Assembly: GCA_016218485.1 (NCBI GenBank)
Contig: JACRDY010000061.1
Coordinates: 1 to 19,767, forward strand
Direction: 5' to 3'
Origin: Candidatus Falkowiibacteriota bacterium
GTDB taxonomy: Bacteria; Patescibacteriota; Patescibacteriia; JACRDY01
DNA: 19,767 bases
Position 1 is the first letter of the stretch. Every line of letters starts with the position of its first letter. Shown here piece by piece: positions 13,990-19,767 of the stretch. Below the pieces are notes generated by a model. The model searched no databases, was not told the DNA's origin, and was given only the letters and a program-made list of their open reading frames with translations. Both the position numbers and the translations under genes were made by a program.

Positions 13990-15039
13990 TTAAAATTGTA
14001 AAACCAAACTTTCCAGCGCCAGCTGCGGGTTGACGTTACGGGCGCACAGACTTTTGGTATAGGCAATATGGTCTAGCCATTGGCTCAAAACTTGAGTCTC
14101 CGGTGTAGGCAGTGTAGCGGTTTTTAGAGATTTGAGCAACCAGCGGTTGGCCAGTCCCTCGGGAATTTCTTGACGGCTGCTCGAGAGGAGCAAGAGATCG
14201 CGCAGCAGGAGCGACCAGACATCAAGCACTTCAGACAAAAAAGCTACGTTACTCATGGCGTCATCGTCGTGTTTGGCGAGCTCCGCCACTACGGCAAAAC
14301 GCTGACGCGGAGGAGCAAACAGTAAATCCAAAAATTCCTTGGCTCGTTCTTGGTAACGGTGCCAGGCGGTTTGATCCGTATAATAGCCCAGCGCCACCCC
14401 GGGACGGCCTTGAGAGAGCGCCGAGAGTTCTTCAGCCTGCTGACGGGTCGCTTCCAGAGCGATCAGACGTTCATAGATCATGGCCTGGCTAACAGTCTTT
14501 AAATGGAGCTGCTGACACCGAGACATAATCGTATCAGGCAAACGATCAGGCTGATTGGTTATCAGCACCACGACTACCTGCCGCGCTGGTTCTTCCAGGA
14601 GTTTCAGAAGCGCGCTGGCCGCTTCCAGGCTCAAGAGTTCCGCCTGCTCAATTACCGCAATATAGTAATGATTGAGAAACGACCCGCGGCTAAGGCGATC
14701 TTTGAGTGCGCGAATCTGCTCAATGCTGATATTTTTCTTGAGCGCGTTGGTCTTGGCATCACGTTCACGACTGATCCGCAAGAGATCCGGATGCACACCG
14801 CCGGCTAACTGCTGACAGTTGCTGCACTGGCCGCAGGCGCCACCAGTACCGCCCTGTGGTTTTTCACACAGCAACCGCGCCACAAAACGACGGGTCAGTG
14901 TGCGCTTGCCCACATGACCTTGACCGCTGATACAGTAGGCGTGCGCTACCTGACCGGCCAGACTGCTCTGGGACAAAAAATCAACCACCTGCTGATGGCC
15001 CACCAGCCCCCAATTATCACTGACGCGATACTTCGCCAT
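13990..15039 (-). CDS. holB: DNA polymerase III delta' subunit (HolB-type)
   Basis: A clamp-loader AAA+ subunit that helps load the sliding clamp during replication. The 349 residues include GHQQVVDFLSQSSLAGQVAHAYCISGQGHVGKRTL, with a Walker A-like loop at 39-47 (GQGHVGKRT). A four-cysteine zinc module is formed by Cys58, Cys69, Cys72 and Cys75. The Walker B/sensor region YYIAVIEQAELLSLEAASALLKLLEEP is followed by VVVLITNQPDRLPDTIMSRCQ, including the SRCQ motif. The C-terminal part is divergent, as expected for delta'. DnaX is less likely because the protein is short. It follows the glycosyltransferase by 12 bases and lacks a Shine-Dalgarno. Confidence 0.93.
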   Translation of the reverse strand: MAKYRVSDNWGLVGHQQVVDFLSQSSLAGQVAHAYCISGQGHVGKRTLTRRFVARLLCEKPQGGTGGACGQCSNCQQLAGGVHPDLLRISRERDAKTNALKKNISIEQIRALKDRLSRGSFLNHYYIAVIEQAELLSLEAASALLKLLEEPARQVVVVLITNQPDRLPDTIMSRCQQLHLKTVSQAMIYERLIALEATRQQAEELSALSQGRPGVALGYYTDQTAWHRYQERAKEFLDLLFAPPRQRFAVVAELAKHDDDAMSNVAFLSEVLDVWSLLLRDLLLLSSSRQEIPEGLANRWLLKSLKTATLPTPETQVLSQWLDHIAYTKSLCARNVNPQLALESLVLQF

Positions 15040-15051
15040 AGGGTAAAAAAA

Positions 15052-16161
15052 TTATACCGCCTGTTGTAACACCTGCCAGGTGCGCTCGGCCGTCTGGCGC
15101 CAGCTAAACTGCGCCGCGCGCGCCAAACCTTTGGCCCGCAACTGCCCTGCGTATACTGGATCAGCGGCAATCTGCTGCAACGCACGCGAGAGTGCACTGT
15201 CCGCAGCCGGATCAACGAGCAACGCCGCGCCGCCGGCCACTTCCGGGCAGGCCGTGGTGCTGGCGGTAATGACCGGACAGCCACAGGCCATGGCTTCCAA
15301 AATAGGAATGCCAAAGCCCTCATACCACGAGGGAAAGACAAAAGCGGTCGCCGCGTTCATCAGGTATGGTACGTCTGCTTCAGCCACCCAGCCCGGCATA
15401 ATAATACTGTCCTGAACTTGAGACTGACGCAATGCGGCCTCAACTTGATTATACCATCGGCCCGGTTTACCCACCAAAACTAGTTGATAATCGGGCAGGG
15501 CCGCCGCGGCAAAGGCGCGAATCATACCATCGGTATTCTTCTTGACCTCCAAACGGCTGACGCTCAAAAAAAACGGCTGACGGATGCCATAGCGATTGAG
15601 AATTGTCCGAGTTTTCTCCGGTTCATCCAGAACGCGGTAGTGAGCAGCGTCATAGGCCAGTGGCACTACGGCAATCTTGCCCCGAGCACGGGGGTAAAAT
15701 TTCTCAATATCTTTTTTTGAATATTCTGAAATAGTAATAATCGCCTTGGCTCGCCACGAGTCCAAGGTATTAAAAAAATTCAAGTAGAACTTACCCTGGC
15801 GCGAGTAGGCCTGCGGCATGGCCATGAAGGCCACGTCATGGATGGTGACCGCCAGACGGCGCGGGCTCCCGATCGGTCCCACATGCGCCGGCACGAACAA
15901 CAGGTCAGGCGCGTGCCAGAGCATTTCCCAGCTTAGTCGGAAGTGCGTCCAGAGCAACCGTGGCGGCCAAGACAGTACTTTACTCTGCCAGTGGGGCGGC
16001 AGATCAGCTAAGGAACCGACCAACGGCGCAGCCGAATACAGCACCACCTCCGTTGATGGAGGGATGATAGTTTTAAATTCTTGAATAATGTGCCAAGCGT
16101 ACCACTCCACGCCAGTCTTCTGAACGCGGTTAGCGCGCGAGGCGTCAATACCGATGCGCAT
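15052..16161 (-). CDS. family 4 (GT-B) glycosyltransferase
   Basis: A cytoplasmic or membrane-associated retaining glycosyltransferase of 369 residues, likely acting on surface glycans. The N-terminal domain begins MRIGIDASRANRVQKTGVEWY with the glycine-containing acceptor loop. The C-terminal domain has PFFLSVSRLEVKKNTDGMIRAF (196-217), MPGWVAEADVPYLMNAATAFVFPSWYEGFGIPILEAM and the E-x7-E donor motif at Glu281/Glu289, followed by ACGCPVITASTTACPEVAGGAALLVDP. This pattern is typical of GT4 mannosyl- or rhamnosyltransferases; sugar and acceptor cannot be assigned. It lies downstream of mreB across an inverted-repeat spacer and begins without a Shine-Dalgarno. Confidence 0.93.
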   Translation of the reverse strand: MRIGIDASRANRVQKTGVEWYAWHIIQEFKTIIPPSTEVVLYSAAPLVGSLADLPPHWQSKVLSWPPRLLWTHFRLSWEMLWHAPDLLFVPAHVGPIGSPRRLAVTIHDVAFMAMPQAYSRQGKFYLNFFNTLDSWRAKAIITISEYSKKDIEKFYPRARGKIAVVPLAYDAAHYRVLDEPEKTRTILNRYGIRQPFFLSVSRLEVKKNTDGMIRAFAAAALPDYQLVLVGKPGRWYNQVEAALRQSQVQDSIIMPGWVAEADVPYLMNAATAFVFPSWYEGFGIPILEAMACGCPVITASTTACPEVAGGAALLVDPAADSALSRALQQIAADPVYAGQLRAKGLARAAQFSWRQTAERTWQVLQQAV

Positions 16162-16165
16162 ACGA

Positions 16166-16251
16166 AGATTTAAGAGATAAGATTAAAGATTTAAGATTTA
16201 AGAATAACTACGAACGCACCTCTTAAATCTTTAATCCTAAATCTTAAATCT
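16166..16251. repeat. AT-rich inverted repeat between mreB and the GT4 gene
   Basis: Arms at 16166-16196 and 16221-16251 are reverse complements at 28 of 31 positions, with a 24-base loop. The arms are made of AGATTTAAG-like words. The right arm runs into the mreB stop codon (16250-16252), and the left arm ends four bases before the GT4 ATG. In RNA it would be a long A-U hairpin joining the two genes. GATTAAAGATTTA recurs at 19640-19652. Confidence 0.9.
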
Positions 16252-17257
16252 ATTTCGTGGCTAAAATACTACGCTTATAGCTCTCCAGATTTTCCAAGGC
16301 AATGCCGGTGCCTTTGACGACACAAAGCAACGGCTCGTCCGCCACGTACGCGGCCACGCCGGTGGCGCGGGAGATCAGCTGATCAATATTGCGCAGTAGG
16401 CTCGAGCCACCCGAGAGAATAATGCCTTTATCAATGACGTCGGCGGACAGCTCCGGCGGCGTCTTGTGCAGCACATCCTTGACCGCGGCGATAATCCCCT
16501 CCAGTTCGTTCTGAATCGCGTCAGTCACGTCGTTGGAGGTGACGGTGATGGTTTTGGGCAAACCCGAGACCATGTCGCGTCCGCGAATTTCCATCTGCAG
16601 AACGTCTTCCATGTACAGCGCCGAGCCGATCTCAATCTTTATTTCTTCGGATGTTCGCTCGCCAATGGCCAAGCCATACTTCTTGCGCACGTGATTGGCA
16701 ACAGCTGCGTCAAACTTATTACCGCCGATACGGACAGAGGTTGAGGTGACGATACCGCCAAGTGAAATCACCGCCATTTCCGAGGTGCCACCGCCGATAT
16801 CAATAATCATGTGCCCTGAAGCTGAACCAATCGGAATGTTCGCGCCAATCGCCGCGACGATCGGCTCTTTAATAATATAGGCCGCGCGGGCGCCAGCGGC
16901 AATAGTCGCGTCAATCACCGCGCGTTTTTCCGTTGAAGTAATGCCGGCGGGCACCGCCACCATGACTTCTGGACGGAAGAGGTGGACGCCACCGAGCGCT
17001 TTGTTGATGAAATAGCGCAGCATGGCTTCAGTCGTCCGGTAGTCGGCAATGACGCCGTCTTTGAGCGGCCGGCGGGCAATAATCGTGTCCGGCGTGCGCC
17101 CCAACATTTCCTTGGCTTCCCTGCCTACGGCCAAAATTTTCTTATCAATACGAGAAGTGGCCACCACCGATGGCTCATTGATAATCACGCCCCGCTTCGG
17201 CACGTGCACGAGCACGTTGGTCGTGCCGAGGTCAATGCCGATTTTTTTGATTAACAT
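16250..17257 (-). CDS. mreB: rod shape-determining protein MreB
   Basis: A bacterial actin that positions wall synthesis beneath the membrane. From MLIKKIGIDLGTTNVLVHV it has 335 residues, the standard size. The phosphate-1 loop GIDLGTTN, SVVATS, REAKEMLGRTPDTI, VAVPAGITSTEKRAVIDA, the phosphate-2 loop DIGGGTSEMAVIS and the adenosine-site GIILSGGSSLLRNIDQLI all appear in order. The frame also runs upstream through a TTG at 17270-17272 (FTFP), but the family's start favours the ATG at 17255-17257. It has no Shine-Dalgarno. It lies between a DUF4012 gene and a glycosyltransferase, consistent with a cell-surface neighbourhood. Confidence 0.97.
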   Translation of the reverse strand: MLIKKIGIDLGTTNVLVHVPKRGVIINEPSVVATSRIDKKILAVGREAKEMLGRTPDTIIARRPLKDGVIADYRTTEAMLRYFINKALGGVHLFRPEVMVAVPAGITSTEKRAVIDATIAAGARAAYIIKEPIVAAIGANIPIGSASGHMIIDIGGGTSEMAVISLGGIVTSTSVRIGGNKFDAAVANHVRKKYGLAIGERTSEEIKIEIGSALYMEDVLQMEIRGRDMVSGLPKTITVTSNDVTDAIQNELEGIIAAVKDVLHKTPPELSADVIDKGIILSGGSSLLRNIDQLISRATGVAAYVADEPLLCVVKGTGIALENLESYKRSILATK

Positions 17258-17304
17258 AGGAAAGGTAAACAAGAAATTGGAAATTAAAGACCCTGCTTTT
17301 GGTG

Positions 17305-17334
17305 GTTAACCAGGGTTTTAAAACCCTGGTTAAC
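17305..17334. repeat. 30-bp perfect palindrome
   Basis: GTTAACCAGGGTTTT is followed directly by its reverse complement, giving 15 bp per arm with no spacer. It has no T run on either strand of terminator type. It may form a cruciform, be a protein-binding site or be a dispersed palindromic unit. Confidence 0.95.
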
Positions 17335-17376
17335 AAAGACACTGCTCAACATACAATTGCCAATCCACTTCGCCCG

Positions 17377-17416
17377 TCCCGCACCCCGCACCCCGCATTG
17401 TGCGGGGCGTGGCGGG
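17377..17416 (-). terminator. GC-rich hairpin after the DUF4012 gene
   Basis: CCCCGCA (17391-17397) pairs perfectly with TGCGGGG (17401-17407) over a 3-base loop, and pairing extends imperfectly outward to about 17382-17416. The left side is three tandem 7-bp units (TCCCGCA, CCCCGCA, CCCCGCA, 17377-17397). It lies just past the DUF4012 stop. No T run follows on the minus strand, so it is a candidate transcript-end fold rather than a classic terminator. Confidence 0.5.
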
Positions 17417-17424
17417 GCGAGTAT

Positions 17425-18810
17425 CTAATTTCCAATTTCTATTATTCTATCAACCGTTAAATCCGTCTGAAACTGTTTTTCAAAGTTATCCAATTTTACA
17501 TCAATTATCAGCGGGTGTCCAGCGGTGCCCGCTTGCTTCTGCACCAAAAGCGTATAGGCATTCGCCAACGACAGACTGTCCGGCAGCTGGTATTCCAGAA
17601 TCGCCGTTCGGCTCTCTCCTGGATTGATATACCAAAACCAGCCAAAAACGGTTTTGCCGAGTTCACTGCCGACGGTCACCCTGCCTGGCTGATCAGCTGT
17701 CTCCCCCCGGTCATTCTGCATTGCTCCGGTGGCATTGAGCAGTATACTGCCCGCCGGCACATAGACGCGAGTATAGTCGCGCATACGGCTGGTGCGGTAG
17801 TCATACTCCCCGGTATTGGTATAGCGCAGAGTCAAAATCGCCAGCAGGTGATTGCCACGCTGGCGCAGCTGATACGACAGGGTACGATTCATCACCCAGT
17901 CGGTCTTACGCGCCACCATATTGGCATCCGCCACCATCAGGTAATCGCCGTCAAACGACTGCACCACGCCGGCCCAGCGGTGATCAATCAGCTGCTGCTG
18001 CAGCTTTGGGTCCGTGCTATAGACTAATAAATGCTTCTGTTCCAAATTTTTCAAGACCACAGTAACGACTTTGAGTATGGTCAATGGTTTGGCTTGATCC
18101 AGACGATCCATCAATTGACTGGCCAGCTTACCAATAATGTCTTTGCGATTAGTCTTGGGAATGCCCTGCTCCAGGTAAGCCTGCTCTACCTGGTACTGCA
18201 GATCATCAATGAAATTGTCGGCGTTAAACTCCAAGCCATCCACACTCAAAGGGCCGAGAATGTCCACCACGTCAGTAATCAACGTGGGATCCAGCGCCAC
18301 CACCCCGTCAAGCTTTTCCCGGCCGCCTTCTTGGCCATAGAGCGACATCAGCTGCACGGCGCTGGTCGGCCAATCAGGCGACCAATTAGCGTCACGGAAC
18401 CACCAGTAATCCGTGATGTACTCTTTGATCGGCGGCGGTGGTTCTATTCGTAGGTAGCGCTCAGCCGCCTTATCCAGCCCATACGAGTCATCCAGCCGCC
18501 AATTGACAATCTTGCCATCCTCCACGGTCATAATACCATAGGCGCCGACAAATCCCCCACTGGGACGCAGCTCATGGTTGTTTTGGAGTACAATCAAATA
18601 GTTCTTTTGGCCATCAGGGCCGCCCAGCGCGCGCGTCAGTGACCAAAGGTCCGCGGCAGAACTTTTCGGATTAACCGCCAGTTGCGCCAACGCGCTAAAA
18701 TCAGTCTTTAGGTCAACGTCCTGAATGCGCCAATAGTACCAGCCCCCCAGCGCCAAACCAGCTAAGAGTAGAAAAACAATACTGATGGTCAAAAATATTT
18801 TTTTGATCAT
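17425..18810 (-). CDS. DUF4012 domain membrane-anchored protein
   Basis: 461 residues with one N-terminal membrane helix (about 4-26, IFLTISIVFLLLAGLALGGWYYW) and a large extracytoplasmic domain. NYLIVLQNNHELRPSGGFVGAYGIMTVEDGK (70-100) is the DUF4012 hallmark, and LDGVVALDPTLITDVVDILGPLSVDG (about 165-190) resembles the LytR-CpsA-Psr-like fold these proteins are sometimes compared with. The second half is beta-rich. The biochemical role is unknown; the context of two glycosyltransferases and MreB suggests cell-envelope glycan assembly or anchoring (inference). It overlaps the GT2 gene by four bases (ATGA), so the two are translationally coupled. Its last four codons lie in a repeat arm. Confidence 0.92.
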   Translation of the reverse strand: MIKKIFLTISIVFLLLAGLALGGWYYWRIQDVDLKTDFSALAQLAVNPKSSAADLWSLTRALGGPDGQKNYLIVLQNNHELRPSGGFVGAYGIMTVEDGKIVNWRLDDSYGLDKAAERYLRIEPPPPIKEYITDYWWFRDANWSPDWPTSAVQLMSLYGQEGGREKLDGVVALDPTLITDVVDILGPLSVDGLEFNADNFIDDLQYQVEQAYLEQGIPKTNRKDIIGKLASQLMDRLDQAKPLTILKVVTVVLKNLEQKHLLVYSTDPKLQQQLIDHRWAGVVQSFDGDYLMVADANMVARKTDWVMNRTLSYQLRQRGNHLLAILTLRYTNTGEYDYRTSRMRDYTRVYVPAGSILLNATGAMQNDRGETADQPGRVTVGSELGKTVFGWFWYINPGESRTAILEYQLPDSLSLANAYTLLVQKQAGTAGHPLIIDVKLDNFEKQFQTDLTVDRIIEIGN

Positions 18811-19622
18811 ACTGATTGAGCGCGCCAGGGATGTCTGGCGCCAAAGTATTTAGCGAAATACTTAAGCCAGCTCTTGATATGCTCCCGCGCCACTTTATTG
18901 AAGAGACCGAACAGCCACCAGGTTTCGGCGCTGGTGCGCTGGTGGTAGTGCACCACTTCGGCCGGCGCAAAGTAGACTACGGGGAAACCGGCTTCCCAAA
19001 ATCGCCGGCAGTAATCCACGTCATCAAAGTACATCCAAAATCGCTCGTCCAGAAGACCCACCCGCTCCATTGCCTCTCGGCGGATCAAAAGACAGCCACC
19101 GAGTAGCCAGTCAACTTCGCGGCTCTCCGCGTGATCCCAATCAACCATTAGATATTGCCGAACTTTCTTTTTGAACCACGGCAGTTTGCCCAAAAATGTC
19201 CGACGGTAAAACGGCATGAAAAAACTGGGGAAATGATAACATGACATCTGCGTCGAGCCGTCGGGATTGATCAGCTTGGGCCCGAGCATCCCGACCCGCG
19301 GGTGCGCGTCCAAGTAGCTAATCATTTTCTCCAGCTCATTGGTCACCATCAGAATATCCGGATTGACAATCATGACATAACGGCCGGCTGAACGCTTGAG
19401 TCCGAGATTGTTACCGCCGGCGTAGCCTAAATTTTTGTCTGACTGAATAAAAATCGTCCCGGGGAAATCACGCGCCACCATTTCAGCTGAACCGTCAAAC
19501 GAAGCATTGTCCACGACAATCACTTCATAGGGAAATGACAAACGCAAAAGACGGATGGCCTTGAGGCATTGGCGCATCAGACCCTTAGACTTGTACTTGA
19601 GAATAACGATTGAGAGCTCCAT
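18807..19622 (-). CDS. family 2 (GT-A) glycosyltransferase
   Basis: 271 residues of a rhamnosyltransferase-like GT-A enzyme. It begins MELSIVILKYKSKGLMRQCL. VIVVDNASFDGSAEM (35-48) binds the nucleotide, NLGYAGGNNLGLKRSAGRYVMIVNPDI (64-90) carries the metal-binding DxD-equivalent NPD, and WLLGGCLLIRREAMERVGLLDERFWMYFDDVDYCRR is the catalytic acceptor segment with FxxYFDDVDxCRR. HYHQRTSAE near the end is also typical. The sugar is probably a deoxyhexose for a surface polymer, but this is not provable here. It is first in the coupled pair with DUF4012, with a promoter and folded leader upstream. There is no Shine-Dalgarno. Confidence 0.94.
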   Translation of the reverse strand: MELSIVILKYKSKGLMRQCLKAIRLLRLSFPYEVIVVDNASFDGSAEMVARDFPGTIFIQSDKNLGYAGGNNLGLKRSAGRYVMIVNPDILMVTNELEKMISYLDAHPRVGMLGPKLINPDGSTQMSCYHFPSFFMPFYRRTFLGKLPWFKKKVRQYLMVDWDHAESREVDWLLGGCLLIRREAMERVGLLDERFWMYFDDVDYCRRFWEAGFPVVYFAPAEVVHYHQRTSAETWWLFGLFNKVAREHIKSWLKYFAKYFGARHPWRAQSV

Positions 19623-19653
19623 AAAATATTAGACCTACTGATTAAAGATTTAC

Positions 19654-19705
19654 GCCACTTCGCAAATTCCCCAATCCCCAAAGAATTAGGCTCTGGCGAA
19701 GTTGC
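19654..19705 (-). promoter_or_regulatory. folded 5' leader of the GT2-DUF4012 unit
   Basis: Arms at 19654-19663 and 19696-19705 pair at nine of ten positions. Inside, AATTC (19665-19669) pairs with GAATT (19683-19687) around a G-rich loop (TTTGGGGATTGGG on the minus strand). It lies between the predicted transcription start and the GT2 ATG. It matches no riboswitch class I recognise. Confidence 0.5.
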
Positions 19706-19719
19706 ACAAACCGCAGACT

Positions 19720-19747
19720 ATTAAAAAGTATTGATTGTAATTTTCAA
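19720..19747 (-). promoter_or_regulatory. predicted promoter of the GT2-DUF4012 unit
   Basis: On the minus strand TTGAAA (19747-19742) and TTTAAT (19725-19720) are separated by 16 bases; each matches consensus at five of six positions. The expected leader before the GT2 start is about 90 bases. The rest of 19623-19767 holds no gene that I can see. Confidence 0.6.
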
Positions 19748-19767
19748 GGTGTCCACGGAAACGATCA

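Larger units (their letters stand above)
17272..17440. repeat. nested palindromic spacer between DUF4012 gene and mreB
   Basis: A perfect 15-bp inverted repeat (AGAAATTGGAAATTA at 17272-17286, its complement at 17426-17440) encloses two further palindromes listed separately. The right arm lies inside the DUF4012 reading frame and encodes its last residues (Glu-Ile-Gly-Asn and stop). The left arm starts 14 bases upstream of the mreB ATG. No gene or convincing promoter is visible in the 167-bp spacer. Confidence 0.85.

Noticed and set aside
17258..17272. TTG start for mreB adding five residues
   Set aside because: MreB proteins start just before KKIGIDLGTTN, and the ATG at 17255-17257 fits. 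The TTG lies at the repeat-arm edge.
1..19767. CRISPR array, integrase, transposase, rRNA or tRNA genes
   Set aside because: I found no regularly spaced repeats with unique spacers, no recombinase motifs and no rRNA or tRNA consensus on either strand.

Overview
The window reads as a compact chromosome segment of a Candidate Phyla Radiation (Patescibacteria) bacterium. The main clues are a class I lysyl-tRNA synthetase, an alpha2-type glycyl-tRNA synthetase, a DUF4012 protein beside mreB, a short secreted protein of a kind frequent in these genomes, very short gene spacing and almost no Shine-Dalgarno sequences. This assignment is inference; the exact lineage cannot be read from the sequence, and UGA is not used as a sense codon in any recognised gene. 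All 22 genes I accept lie on the minus strand, so transcription runs from high to low coordinates.

In transcription order the first block (19767 to 16162) concerns the cell surface: a promoter and folded leader, a family 2 glycosyltransferase, a DUF4012 membrane-anchored protein, a palindrome-rich spacer, the cell-shape actin MreB, another inverted-repeat spacer and then a family 4 glycosyltransferase. The second block (16161 to 12330) is a tight run: that glycosyltransferase, the DNA polymerase III delta' subunit, a seven-repeat YCF48/BNR-type lipoprotein and ribosome recycling factor.

The third block (12327 to 10831) is the least conventional: a 77-residue three-helix membrane protein resembling part of a PnuC transporter, a small anchored secreted protein, and a nucleoside 2-deoxyribosyltransferase-like enzyme enclosed by a perfect 15-bp inverted repeat. 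The fourth block is translation and transcription: glycyl-tRNA synthetase, the elongation factor GreA with its own promoter and a terminator-like leader, and class I lysyl-tRNA synthetase, whose predicted mRNA is close to leaderless. Two NUDIX proteins, an HD-domain protein and a RibL-like nucleotidyltransferase follow lysS with spacings of 7 nt or less or with overlaps.

The last block (5113 to 20) holds seryl-tRNA synthetase, alanine racemase, D-alanine-D-alanine ligase and FtsQ (peptidoglycan precursor supply and division), then a 66-codon gene of unknown function. The seryl-tRNA synthetase gene is bracketed by two copies of a 93-bp direct repeat. Each copy contains two GC-rich micro-palindromes flanked by 6-bp direct repeats.

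No gap exceeds about 175 bp, and most gaps hold palindromic or repeated DNA. These spacers, together with the inverted-repeat-bounded gene, are the most unusual part of the window. I see no CRISPR array, tRNA, rRNA, transposase or phage gene.
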